A stretch of 39,973 bases of DNA, taken from the IMG/VR virus record IMGVR_UViG_3300005613_000165, positions 1 to 39,973 of that record, one strand, 5' to 3'. This DNA is from a virus. Positions 16,185-23,362 of the stretch are shown here, piece by piece (within the stretch, counting starts at the first letter, position 1; each line of letters opens with the position of its first letter). The notes under the pieces were generated by a model. That model did no database searches. It worked only from the letters and a program-made list of their open reading frames with translations, and was not told the DNA's origin. A program made the translations under genes and the position numbers.

Positions 16185-17288
16185 TTATGCATTACCTACA
16201 CCAGCATTAGGATTAGGTTGTTGGGGTTGTTCTCCACCTTGTTCTCCACCACCTTGCTGGGTATTTAAAGTGATTTTATTTAACTCACCTTTTGTTTTAG
16301 GTCCAATAATACCATCCACCTTTAAACCTTTCATTGCTTGAAAATATGCAACCGCGGCTATAGTTTTATCGTCAAAATTGGGGTCAGAAGTATTAATGTT
16401 TAAATCTTCAATAACCTTTGGTAATGCTTGATTTATTTTCATTTTAGCCGTTATCACTTCATCACTACTACTACCTCTTTTTAATAATCCACTCGAACCA
16501 CTTTTAGCTCTGTTTCCTTGTTGTTGACCGCTTTGTTGTTGTTGACCGCTTTGTTGTTGTTCACCACCAGTACCTGAAGTTACACTCTTAACTTCATCAT
16601 TATCTAACTGTTCCGATAAGTTTAAATCTTGTCTCTCCTCAGCACATCTAGCCTTTTCCCCCGTATCTGAATTACCCTTATAAAGTTTTCCAGTACTTAA
16701 GGCAACCCTAAATAACACACCATTAGTTTTAAATTCAAAAAGTTTATCACCACCATAAGGGAAAACTCGAACATCTGTATAACTATCATGTTCCAAACAT
16801 GGCCATTTTTCATAAAATGCCCTAGCATCACGTTTGGTTGCCTCATCTTTAGTTATGATATCGAAACTTTTAATATTTTTACCCCATTGGTCCATAGTAA
16901 AATGTAAAGTATATACCTTACTTTTCGCATTCAAAATATTTTGAATCTTTAAAAGTTCAATTTTATCTGAAGTGCCGAATTCATCTTTCAATAACGCATT
17001 AAGACCTGATTCACCATTCATCTCTGCGGTCATTAATTTATTCATAACCACATCAAATTTAGCATCGGGAATACTTTGTAACGCAAGTCTAAATCGAGCC
17101 TCATTTGTACCAGGACCTCTTGATGCTTTTACCAAGTCATCTTTAGCCGAAACAAAATCAGGGTCGGCATCTTGTTTATTATCAGTTTCGGCACCTTGTT
17201 CATTCAAATATTGTCTCGATGTGGCTGAGGTATGCATCTTTAAAATCCTCTCTCTTTCGGATTCGTCAAGTAAAAATAATTTTTTCAT
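16185..17288 (-). CDS. Tagged peptidoglycan-binding protein, 367 aa
   Basis: Begins MKKLFLLDESERERILKMHT and continues to YLNEQ (LNE then Q at about 30-31). A Gln/Gly-rich linker (about 240-262) leads to a C-terminal peptidoglycan-binding domain (about 268-345) with the family's VAYFQAMKGLKVDGIIGPKT pattern. The central 200 residues are unassigned, with no hydrolase motif visible. The domain points to a virion or lysis component touching the cell wall. Minus-strand TATTTAT at 17304-17310 lies 15 nt upstream; a terminator follows 20 bp downstream. Confidence 0.85.
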   Translation of the reverse strand: MKKLFLLDESERERILKMHTSATSRQYLNEQGAETDNKQDADPDFVSAKDDLVKASRGPGTNEARFRLALQSIPDAKFDVVMNKLMTAEMNGESGLNALLKDEFGTSDKIELLKIQNILNAKSKVYTLHFTMDQWGKNIKSFDIITKDEATKRDARAFYEKWPCLEHDSYTDVRVFPYGGDKLFEFKTNGVLFRVALSTGKLYKGNSDTGEKARCAEERQDLNLSEQLDNDEVKSVTSGTGGEQQQSGQQQQSGQQQGNRAKSGSSGLLKRGSSSDEVITAKMKINQALPKVIEDLNINTSDPNFDDKTIAAVAYFQAMKGLKVDGIIGPKTKGELNKITLNTQQGGGEQGGEQPQQPNPNAGVGNA

Positions 17289-17303
17289 AACTTAGTTTTT
17301 ATT

Positions 17304-17363
17304 ATAAATATATTGACAAATAAAAAAATGCATCTCACCAATAAACAAATCAAAGATATTTAT
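17304..17363. promoter_or_regulatory. Divergent TATTTAT pair
   Basis: Minus-strand TATTTAT at 17304-17310 (15 nt from the ATG at 17288) and plus-strand TATTTAT at 17357-17363 (4 nt from the ATG at 17368). Between them, a short out-of-frame ORF at 17328 begins MHLTNKQIKDIYKNG, which looks like a leftover tag. Confidence 0.55.
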
Positions 17364-17367
17364 AAAA

Positions 17368-17739
17368 ATGGACCTACAAGAGAACATATCAAGAATAAAA
17401 ACCATAATGGAAATTGAAGAAGATACCAACAGAATATCAAATATTCTACACTCGGTCTTTGATGATAAATTGAGTTCCATAACCGCAACCAATGACGGAG
17501 AAAACTATGTATTTTTTTATTTAAATGATAAACTGGTATTTGATAAGAATTATTGGGGAATGTTATGGATTCGAGATTGTGATATATACTCAAACCTTTT
17601 ATCTTATTCAAGATTATTGTCCATACCTGAGGAGGAAATAAAATTTAAATTAATCGACTACCTTAACAAAAAATATTCAGATGTTGTTGGAGAACGTCCA
17701 ATCAGAAAGATTGATGAAGAATATTGCGATGAGTGGTAA
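17368..17739 (+). CDS. Tagged hypothetical protein, 123 aa
   Basis: MDLQENISRIKTIMEIEEDT at the start parallels the 128-aa protein at 16111. IEE followed by D is a possible cleavage site. The rest (ENYVFFYLNDKLVFDKNYWG and a helical C-terminus) is unrecognised. TATTTAT 4 nt upstream. Tail-to-tail with the 17741 gene, 1 bp apart. Confidence 0.75.
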   Translation: MDLQENISRIKTIMEIEEDTNRISNILHSVFDDKLSSITATNDGENYVFFYLNDKLVFDKNYWGMLWIRDCDIYSNLLSYSRLLSIPEEEIKFKLIDYLNKKYSDVVGERPIRKIDEEYCDEW

Positions 17740-17740
17740 A

Positions 17741-17968
17741 TTAAAAATTCTTATAAACAATTGATTCCAAATCAATATATCCCTGACCTTTTATGGTTGG
17801 AAAACTTTTAAGAGGTTTTTTAAGGGGAACACTACCCAACATCTCATCAACAGGATTTCTAAATAGATGCTTTGTATTAACATTATTTAATAAGGATTTC
17901 ATACCCTCAATACAATCATCCTTTAAACAATTATTTTTAAACTGTTCACCTGTAATTAATACATCCAT
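17741..17968 (-). CDS. Hypothetical protein, 75 aa
   Basis: Begins MDVLITGEQFKNNCLKDDCI, similar in plan to the tag of the next gene (MDVKVTQSQLNRI) but without an (I/L)xE site. Minus-strand TATTTAT at 17973-17979 lies 4 nt upstream. Its upstream 70 bp are a near copy of those before the 141-aa gene. Short enough to be a truncated relative of that gene. Function unknown. Confidence 0.65.
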   Translation of the reverse strand: MDVLITGEQFKNNCLKDDCIEGMKSLLNNVNTKHLFRNPVDEMLGSVPLKKPLKSFPTIKGQGYIDLESIVYKNF

Positions 17969-18036
17969 AATGATAAATACCCAAATTTTTCCAGAAATTT
18001 TATTTTAACATTTGGACCCTTTTTAGAAACAAGGGT
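17962..18036 (-). repeat. Duplicated upstream region, copy 1
   Basis: From the first codons (MDV) through TATTTAT and the segments TTTTTCCAGAAATTTT and AACATTTGGACCCTTT, this region matches 18522-18605. It includes a hairpin GACCCT...AGGGTC. The duplication carries the whole start-signal region, so both genes probably share regulation. Confidence 0.75.
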
Positions 18037-18103
18037 CGTGTTTTAGGAACAAGCATTTAGAATCTCCACAACCATTTCAGAACATTCGGTTGTCAAAAAA
18101 AGA

Positions 18104-18529
18104 TTAATAATGACCCGTATCCAAGAATTTTTGTTCTCTATTTATATACATCGCGTTATATGTGGAATCCAAACTAAGGTCAATCTTAACTCCATACCTC
18201 TTTCTAAAATACTTTTCCATAATGGATTTTAATTGTAAAACACCAATAAATGGTAATAATGTTAAAATATTTTTTACCTGAGAAGGTTTAACGGTTCCAT
18301 AGTTGACCTTATCATTTGATTTTAACAATTTTATTTTACCATTAACATAATCATTCAATTTGTCCTTTGGATAAGAACCTGTAATCCCCACAATAACTTC
18401 ACCCCATTCGTTGAGGTATATTAAGGTATAATCCACATTACCTTTAATCGGGGTTAGGTTCCCAAAATATCTATCCAGCAAAATATTAGTAATTCTATTT
18501 AATTGAGATTGTGTAACCTTTACATCCAT
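18104..18529 (-). CDS. Hypothetical protein, 141 aa
   Basis: Begins MDVKVTQSQLNRITNILLDR. An upstream ATG at 18598 would run through the duplicated regulatory region; the start at 18529 is preferred because minus-strand TATTTAT (18534-18540) lies 4 nt before it. Contains a strand pair (YTLIYLNEWGEVIVGITG) and RKRYGVKIDL, the same helix-strand ending seen in the 128-aa protein. Function unknown. Confidence 0.75.
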   Translation of the reverse strand: MDVKVTQSQLNRITNILLDRYFGNLTPIKGNVDYTLIYLNEWGEVIVGITGSYPKDKLNDYVNGKIKLLKSNDKVNYGTVKPSQVKNILTLLPFIGVLQLKSIMEKYFRKRYGVKIDLSLDSTYNAMYINREQKFLDTGHY

Positions 18530-18605
18530 AATGATAAATACCCCAATTTCCCCAAATTTTTCCAGAAATTTTGTTTTGACATTTGGACCCTTTCCCAATT
18601 AAAGG
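18522..18605 (-). repeat. Duplicated upstream region, copy 2
   Basis: Matches 17962-18036 with one inserted stretch of about 8 bp. It carries a perfect stem GGACCCTTT...AAAGGGTCC near 18586-18609, longer than in copy 1. No T-run follows on the minus strand, so this is more likely a leader structure or operator than a terminator. Confidence 0.7.
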
Positions 18606-19424
18606 GTCCCCTTTTAGAAACACCCATAAATTTTACCACCGTTTAATTTCATCCCACATACATAAGGGGAATACCCCCAAATTTTCCCAAAAATTTTTAA
18701 AAACATTTTTTTACCTTTTTATACCCACAGATTTTATTTAGGGGATTGACCCCCCTTTTGACCCCAAAAACCCCCCAGGGGGAGGGGGGATACGGGACCC
18801 TCTACAGGGAGGGGGGGACCCATACGGGGGTATATAGGGGGGTATTGGTGACCCCACACTATGGGGGACCCCTATGTCCTTAGAACCCCTCCCATAAGGT
18901 CATGTCATACGGGGGACATATCCAAATAATATATGGGGAAGTTATCAACACATTACTCACAAGTTCGTATGGTTTATAGGCAGACAATGTGTCAGTAGGA
19001 AAGTTATCCACAGGGGGATTGTTAATAACTTTATCGTGGGGACAAATTGTCAGGGGGAATATTTGGTGGTGTGGAATATTATTTGTACCTTAGCTTGGGG
19101 CAGTCTGCCCTTATGGTATTTTTTTAAAATGATGCAGGTTGGAGCTCAATTGGTGAAACCAATTTTCACTACCAACATTGCATGTTGGAGTATACTCTCC
19201 CTCCCCTGGTAGTGGGGACCGCCCGTTAACAATCACTTTCGTGTTGCACACTGTAAAGGTACGGAATTCTTTTTAAACAAACAAATGGTTGGGGATTTTT
19301 TTATTAGGAATATTATTCGTATCTTTGTACTGATGCTCTAAAGTGTAGGGGTTGGTTTTATAATACTTCCCTCCCTCATACCACCCTGAAAGGTACCACT
19401 TTTTTTGTTAAGAATCAATATAAA
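18606..19424. other. Non-coding region: candidate replication origin, left part
   Basis: About 820 bp without a convincing gene. Contents: A/T tract with CCCC runs (18640-18740); alternating G-runs and C-runs (18748-18900); one perfect DnaA box TTATCCACA (19004-19012) and one TTATCAACA (18942-18950); TGTCAG-type repeats (18990, 19048); three strong hairpins (19148-19218). Together with the region right of the small gene at 19425 this resembles an origin or master control region. Function is inferred. Confidence 0.5.
19148..19218. other. Cluster of three tight hairpins
   Basis: AATTGGT-GAA-ACCAATT (19148-19164), CCAACAT-TGC-ATGTTGG (19172-19188) and TCCCC-N7-GGGGA (19202-19218) follow one another with short spacers; GGGCA-GTC-TGCCC lies just upstream (19098-19110). 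This may be a structured RNA, a primer site or a protein-binding array. Confidence 0.6.
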
Positions 19425-19736
19425 TTACTCCCCTATGTTAAGGTGTTTGTCCATCACGTCCATCGCCATCTGAATCAGGAGTTTCCTTACCTCGTGGTAG
19501 TGGTCCTCTGTAAGGTTATAATACCGATTTAGAAAGTCCAACATATGGACCATCTCAGCATCCACAATAATATACGTGTTTGTACTTAGGGGTTTCTTTC
19601 TCCATCCCCTCTTGGCTCTCTCGAACCATATGGTCCCCTCAGTTATAGGACCACGGAATATTACCTTCATTCCATTCTTGTCCTCGTGTACCGTTGGGGT
19701 GAACCTCTCCTCTATGAACTTTCTAATCTCCTCCAT
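19425..19736 (-). CDS. Hypothetical protein inside the origin-like region, 103 aa
   Basis: The start at 19736 (MEEIRKFIEERFTPTVHEDK) is chosen because minus-strand TATTTAT (19741-19747) lies 4 nt before it; the longer frame to 19787 has no signal. Basic middle (WFERAKRGWRKKPL) and helical C-terminus (VRKLLIQMAMDVMDKHL). Being the only gene among iterons, it could be an initiator or origin-binding protein, but no helix-turn-helix is obvious. Function unknown. Confidence 0.65.
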   Translation of the reverse strand: MEEIRKFIEERFTPTVHEDKNGMKVIFRGPITEGTIWFERAKRGWRKKPLSTNTYIIVDAEMVHMLDFLNRYYNLTEDHYHEVRKLLIQMAMDVMDKHLNIGE

Positions 19737-19740
19737 GTGG

Positions 19741-20559
19741 ATAAATATAATTGTTAACACCCATTTGTGAATATCTTTTTTTGTCATTGTGTCAGTGGGG
19801 TTAAGTTTTTGTACACATAAAATTGTTGATAACTTTTTTATAAATTGTCCCTGTCAGTATGTCAGGGGGAAAAATGTTGATAACTTTATGGTGAAATATT
19901 TGATTTTGTCAAAATGTCAGGGGAACTCTGCACGGGGGACAATCCCTTTCCCCACTTTTTACCACCCTTCCCTGAATGTCTAAAACAAGAAAAATGGGGA
20001 TTTCACCGATGAAATCGAAGAAAAAGTGTTGTTTTGAGTTAATTATAGGGTATTATTTTACTATGTATAATTTCTAGCAAATAATATATGTTTATTCCCT
20101 GAAGCGGGGGAGACGTAGTCTTATAGATTTAAATAAGTAAACCTCAACGTATCTGTAGGACTATTTTTTTATATGACCCTATAAAATGACCTCAACGAAT
20201 AAGGTCTTATTTAGACTTTCTATAGTGGGAGAAAGTGGTAGATATATCATTAAATAACCCCTATGGGGTTTGTTAGTATACTATTGTATTCTTTCTCTTC
20301 ATGTATAATGTTATAATATACCTAACTAATACCCTATCGGGTATAATACTGTATGTATATTGTTTTATTATACCCTAATGGGTATATAAGTATAAGTCTT
20401 TAATGACCTTCTTAAGGGGGAATGGGTTGTATCTCCACATTCTTACGGGAATGGGGAATGGATTTATTTCAGACACCGAAAGTGAATGACCCGATAGGGG
20501 AATGAACGACCCTGAAAGGGGTGAGGGGGATGGAATTAATCTATTACCTAATTCCCTTA
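19741..20559. other. Non-coding region: candidate origin, right part
   Basis: About 800 bp without a supported gene. 19790-19925 carries the iterons and two inverted DnaA-like boxes. 20040-20390 is very AT-rich with small palindromes: AACCCC-TAT-GGGGTT (20256-20270), ATACCC-N4-GGGTAT (20329-20344 and 20370-20385) and GACCT...AGGTC (20188-20206). 20410-20530 has repeated GGGGAATG and CCCTGAAAGGGG-like runs. It could hold an unwinding element or promoters. Confidence 0.5.
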
Positions 20560-21057
20560 CTATAATTCTTTTCTTAATGATATCTGAACCATTTCTCTTT
20601 CAGAAGTGGTGAAAGATGTTTCTAATGATAAATCCTCTTTTAATTGGATATGAGTATAAATCGATGTTGGAGTTTTATAGAACCCATTTCTTGGTAACGG
20701 ACCTAACATCCAAAACGGTGCAACTCCTACTTTAATTTTGTCGTTTAATGAATATTCCACCTGCACTAATCGTATTCTGAATTGAGCATTCATTATAAAT
20801 GTTGTATCTTTACCTTCAGGAGTTTGACCTGGGTAGGTTTGACTATTAAATGGATTTAACAATTCTACTCTTGGTCCGAATGTAAACCTTCCGTATGTGA
20901 ACTCTTTTTCTATGCTGATTGATAGTGAGTTATATTGCGAAACATTCGCCGCAATTTCCACCATATATCTTTCACTTTGTTTTACGGTGTCTTGTGCACT
21001 TGCAGTAAAGAATAAGGATGAGAATAATAGTGACCATAAGAGTAATAGTTGTTTCAT
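20560..21057 (-). CDS. Exported beta-barrel-like protein, 165 aa
   Basis: Signal peptide MKQLLLLWSLLFSSLFFTAS followed by AQD, a typical Bacteroidota cut site. The mature part is rich in alternating amphipathic strands (RFTFGPRVELL; FRIRLVQVEYSLNDKIKVGV) and ends ...SLRKEL, compatible with a small outer-membrane barrel. Minus-strand TATTTAT at 21074-21080 lies 16 nt upstream. A phage protein placed in the host outer membrane could block receptors; this is inferred. Confidence 0.8.
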   Translation of the reverse strand: MKQLLLLWSLLFSSLFFTASAQDTVKQSERYMVEIAANVSQYNSLSISIEKEFTYGRFTFGPRVELLNPFNSQTYPGQTPEGKDTTFIMNAQFRIRLVQVEYSLNDKIKVGVAPFWMLGPLPRNGFYKTPTSIYTHIQLKEDLSLETSFTTSEREMVQISLRKEL

Positions 21058-21142
21058 AGTTTTGATTTTACCTATAAATAGGCATAGTTTTTATTTTATC
21101 GCTTAATGGCTGTAAAACTATTGTAATGAAAACGTTATCATC

Positions 21143-21358
21143 ATGTACGACGCTAACACATTTAACCCTATTTATAAAAATGTGAGTGATGATAGTTGGA
21201 CTGATTTAAAAGCCGATATTATATCTCGTGGTGAAGATTTCTATTTAAAAGCCCTTAATGATTTTGATATGGTTCAGAAAATGGCTGACGATTATGATTA
21301 CTCTGAGTCATTCTCATATGGGTTTCCTTATCCTCACGAAATTGGAAGAGAATCATAA
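21143..21358 (+). CDS. Small acidic protein, 71 aa
   Basis: Begins MYDANTFNPIYKNVSDDSWT; strongly acidic, with many Tyr and Ser. No domain recognised and no TATTTAT before it. It overlaps the end of the convergent minus-strand gene by 6 bp. Moderate support from composition and gap filling only. Confidence 0.6.
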   Translation: MYDANTFNPIYKNVSDDSWTDLKADIISRGEDFYLKALNDFDMVQKMADDYDYSESFSYGFPYPHEIGRES

Positions 21359-22177
21359 TTTAATTCCCACACCCAAACCAATACCAATCTTACCATCATA
21401 CCTCAACTGAGCAATGACCTCCATAACTTCCCAGTGATAAATAAAACCACCACGCAAACTAATATTGGTTTGAACCTGTTTGTTAATCGAATATATACCA
21501 TCCATAGATGGTGATGATAAGACATAAGTTTCATCTATGTAAGTATCATATGTCCTTCTTACAGGTACACCAATCATAATGTAAGGTGAAAATTGTTCTA
21601 TCGTGGTACCCGCACCAATTGCAAATTCTCCTTTGGTGATTTCTTGACCCTGATATTTATCTTCCCACTGAACCGCTTCCCATGTCTCAATGTTATCATA
21701 ATAAGGATATTGATTAGGAAGTGAAAAATGATATTGAATAATCATAAAACTCTGACGACCTATTACCATATAAGGTGAAAAAGTGACCAAAGAATTATCG
21801 ACCTCAACCAATGCACCAATAGATAACCTCATTGGAGACCTATTGCTATTTGACCTAATTAAATCTTCATTGGTGGTCATTATATACGACCTTCTGTTCC
21901 ATGTTCTGTTTGTGTTCCAATATGGAGTATAACCCCATTGATATGGAGAATAATAATATGGTTGTACTGGTCTATAATATGGCCCGTAATAACTATTTGG
22001 TCTGTTGTAATTATAGTTCGTATAGGGTCGATTACCACTCTCTGTGGGTCTATTGTTTGTTGATGGTCGAGTACGACTCTCTTCGACTTTTCTTATCTTC
22101 TGTTGCCTTTCCGTTTCTTGAGCAAAAGTGGTAAGTGTAAAAAGTGAACATACCACAAGTAATATTAAGTTCTTCAT
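21353..22177 (-). CDS. Exported outer-membrane-like protein, 274 aa
   Basis: Signal peptide MKNLILLVVCSLFTLTTFAQ, then a charged stretch, then a Tyr/Pro/Asn/Arg-rich low-complexity segment (about 48-95, NYNYNRPNSYYGPYYRPVQP). The C-terminal 150 residues have barrel-like strands (RLSIGALVEVDNSLVTFSPY; GKIGIGLGVGIKL) and end in a Leu. It resembles surface-exposed barrel proteins of Bacteroidota. It starts 1 bp after the DHFR stop, so it is in the same operon. Likely acts in the host envelope; possibly host-derived. Confidence 0.8.
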   Translation of the reverse strand: MKNLILLVVCSLFTLTTFAQETERQQKIRKVEESRTRPSTNNRPTESGNRPYTNYNYNRPNSYYGPYYRPVQPYYYSPYQWGYTPYWNTNRTWNRRSYIMTTNEDLIRSNSNRSPMRLSIGALVEVDNSLVTFSPYMVIGRQSFMIIQYHFSLPNQYPYYDNIETWEAVQWEDKYQGQEITKGEFAIGAGTTIEQFSPYIMIGVPVRRTYDTYIDETYVLSSPSMDGIYSINKQVQTNISLRGGFIYHWEVMEVIAQLRYDGKIGIGLGVGIKL

Positions 22178-22178
22178 A

Positions 22179-22556
22179 TCAGAAATAATAATTAAAAATC
22201 TTACAATCAGGTTTTAATCTTCTTAAATTTGGGAATGTCACATCACCAATCTGATTGTCGTTTATATGTGATATATGTAGTTCTGTAAACATATGACAAA
22301 AATCTTCATAAGTCTTTTTCCCACCAATACACCACTCGGCATCTGCATAATGTTGAGTCGAGTCATCCCGTCTATCAACCACAATTAATTCCCTATTAAC
22401 AAGTTTTGGTAGACCCTGTGCTGTACGATAACCAACAAGTAACGTGCCATGTTCTGTTAACCTTTTAAAGTGTCTTAAATCCTCTTTATTGTGCCATAGT
22501 AATTTGTCACCTTTTCCGATAAATCCAAGATTATTTACTGCTACAATTGCTTTCAT
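22179..22556 (-). CDS. Reduced dihydrofolate reductase-like protein
   Basis: 125 aa against about 160 in bacterial enzymes. Recognisable DHFR parts: AIVAVNNLGFIGKGDKLLWH, NKEDLRHFKRLT (the acidic residue matching the catalytic Asp27 region), LLVGYRTAQGLP (cofactor segment) and EWCIGGKKTYEDF (the IGG-x-xxY-x-x-F motif). The loss is mainly in the middle and C-terminus. It would regenerate tetrahydrofolate for thymidylate synthase, which is also encoded here (29217). Overlaps the 273-aa repeat gene by 26 bp. Activity is not certain given the deletion. Confidence 0.8.
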   Translation of the reverse strand: MKAIVAVNNLGFIGKGDKLLWHNKEDLRHFKRLTEHGTLLVGYRTAQGLPKLVNRELIVVDRRDDSTQHYADAEWCIGGKKTYEDFCHMFTELHISHINDNQIGDVTFPNLRRLKPDCKIFNYYF

Positions 22557-23352
22557 CTATTATATTATCTATATAAGTAGGATGATTATCCACCTTTCTC
22601 CAATTTGTTTCTACGATAGAAGTGACATCTCGTTTAAACCTCATCCATCTTTTAGTTTCTTTAATTCCATCTCTGATAATATGGTCGGCCCTCATTAACG
22701 AATGTAACTCACAATATTTAGTTTCCTTAATTACATCATTAACAATATCAGCGTGTGGATATGTTTTATTTTTTTGTCGAGCGTAATATTCACCGTAACC
22801 ATTTAATTCACCACTCTTATCAGGAAGTTCTATGATTTCTTTTATTCCATTATTAATTGCACCCTCAACTCTCGCTCTGTTGTGATATGCATCATCGTGA
22901 GTTTCTTTGATTCCATTTTGAATGGTATCTTCAACTGTTTCCATAGGTTTACCAACAGAAAGCGTGGTGTGTCTGACCCCATTTTGAATGGTATCTTCAA
23001 CCAAATTGTGGTGGCTGTGGTGTGCTTGCACGGTGTGTCTGACCCCATTTTGAATGGTATCTTCAACATACATCAACAAAGACCCTCCATATTTTACGGT
23101 GTGTCTGACCCCATTTTGAATGGTATCTTCAACCCACTCGGTGATATAGTGTTGGTTTTCAACAACATCCAAAGAAGTATATCTAAAACACTTAGTAAAG
23201 AAATTATAATTATACCATAAGGTTCCTTCATTAGTAAGTTCAATAACCCACTCATTTTTATCCGTAAATATCATCCACATACTAGTCTTGGTATGATATA
23301 CATCAACACCTTCGGTAAACTTATCAAATATTTTAAATAATGTTTTTTCCAT
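22531..23352 (-). CDS. 22-aa-repeat protein, 273 aa
   Basis: The N-terminal 73 residues (FTDKNEWVIELTNEGTLWYN and onward) are a non-repeat domain. From about residue 74 come repeats of 22 residues beginning VEDTIQNG: three near-identical (VEDTIQNGVRHT), one VEDTIQNGIKET and one VEGAINNGIKEI, then diverged NDVIKETK and RDGIKETK units. The variable 9-10 residues between differ completely. At DNA level the unit is 36 bp repeat plus 30 bp spacer, exactly 66 bp. Conservation of the NGIKET pattern in the diverged units supports a true protein. Function unknown. Confidence 0.8.
   Translation of the reverse strand: MEKTLFKIFDKFTEGVDVYHTKTSMWMIFTDKNEWVIELTNEGTLWYNYNFFTKCFRYTSLDVVENQHYITEWVEDTIQNGVRHTVKYGGSLLMYVEDTIQNGVRHTVQAHHSHHNLVEDTIQNGVRHTTLSVGKPMETVEDTIQNGIKETHDDAYHNRARVEGAINNGIKEIIELPDKSGELNGYGEYYARQKNKTYPHADIVNDVIKETKYCELHSLMRADHIIRDGIKETKRWMRFKRDVTSIVETNWRKVDNHPTYIDNIIDESNCSSK
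22834..23133 (-). repeat. 66-bp-period direct repeats (CRISPR-like but coding)
   Basis: Three identical 36-bp units (22966-23001, 23032-23067, 23098-23133) and two diverged ones (about 22900-22935 and 22834-22869), each 66 bp apart with unrelated 30-bp spacers. Minus-strand repeats begin GTTGAAGATACCATTC. Spacing equals that of many type II, V and VI CRISPR arrays, but the whole block stays in one reading frame. Confidence 0.85.
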
Positions 23353-23362
23353 ATCTTATCTA

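Larger units (their letters stand above)
18942..19925. repeat. DnaA-box-like and TGTCAG iterons
   Basis: DnaA-like boxes: TTATCAACA at 18942, TTATCCACA at 19004, and inverted TGTTGATAA at 19824 and 19875. TGTCAG repeats, mostly followed by GGGG: 18990, 19048 (TGTCAGGGGGAA), 19790, 19852, 19860 (TGTCAGGGGGAA), 19915. Both sets flank the 103-aa gene and are not seen elsewhere in the window on reading. Confidence 0.6.

Noticed and set aside
18104-18598. Long 164-aa form of the 141-aa protein
   Set aside because: The extra N-terminus would be encoded by the duplicated leader with its hairpin and TATTTAT motif.
19136-19220. tRNA gene (GGAGCTCAATTGGT resembles a D-arm)
   Set aside because: No matching acceptor stem, anticodon arm of normal size, or T-arm with TTC could be built; the segment folds as separate hairpins.
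19789-19983. 64-aa plus-strand ORF in the origin-like region
   Set aside because: It runs through the iterons and DnaA-like boxes, has no start signal, and an odd composition (VGLSFCTHKIVDNFF).
22834-23133. CRISPR array
   Set aside because: The 36+30 geometry fits, but all units stay in one long frame, the flanking diverged units keep a protein pattern, and no cas gene or leader is present. Kept as a coding repeat with the CRISPR idea as a test.
22842-23220. ORFs on both strands in other frames across the repeats
   Set aside because: They exist only because the 66-bp period is a multiple of three; they lack N-terminal context and fit as shadows of the 273-aa gene.
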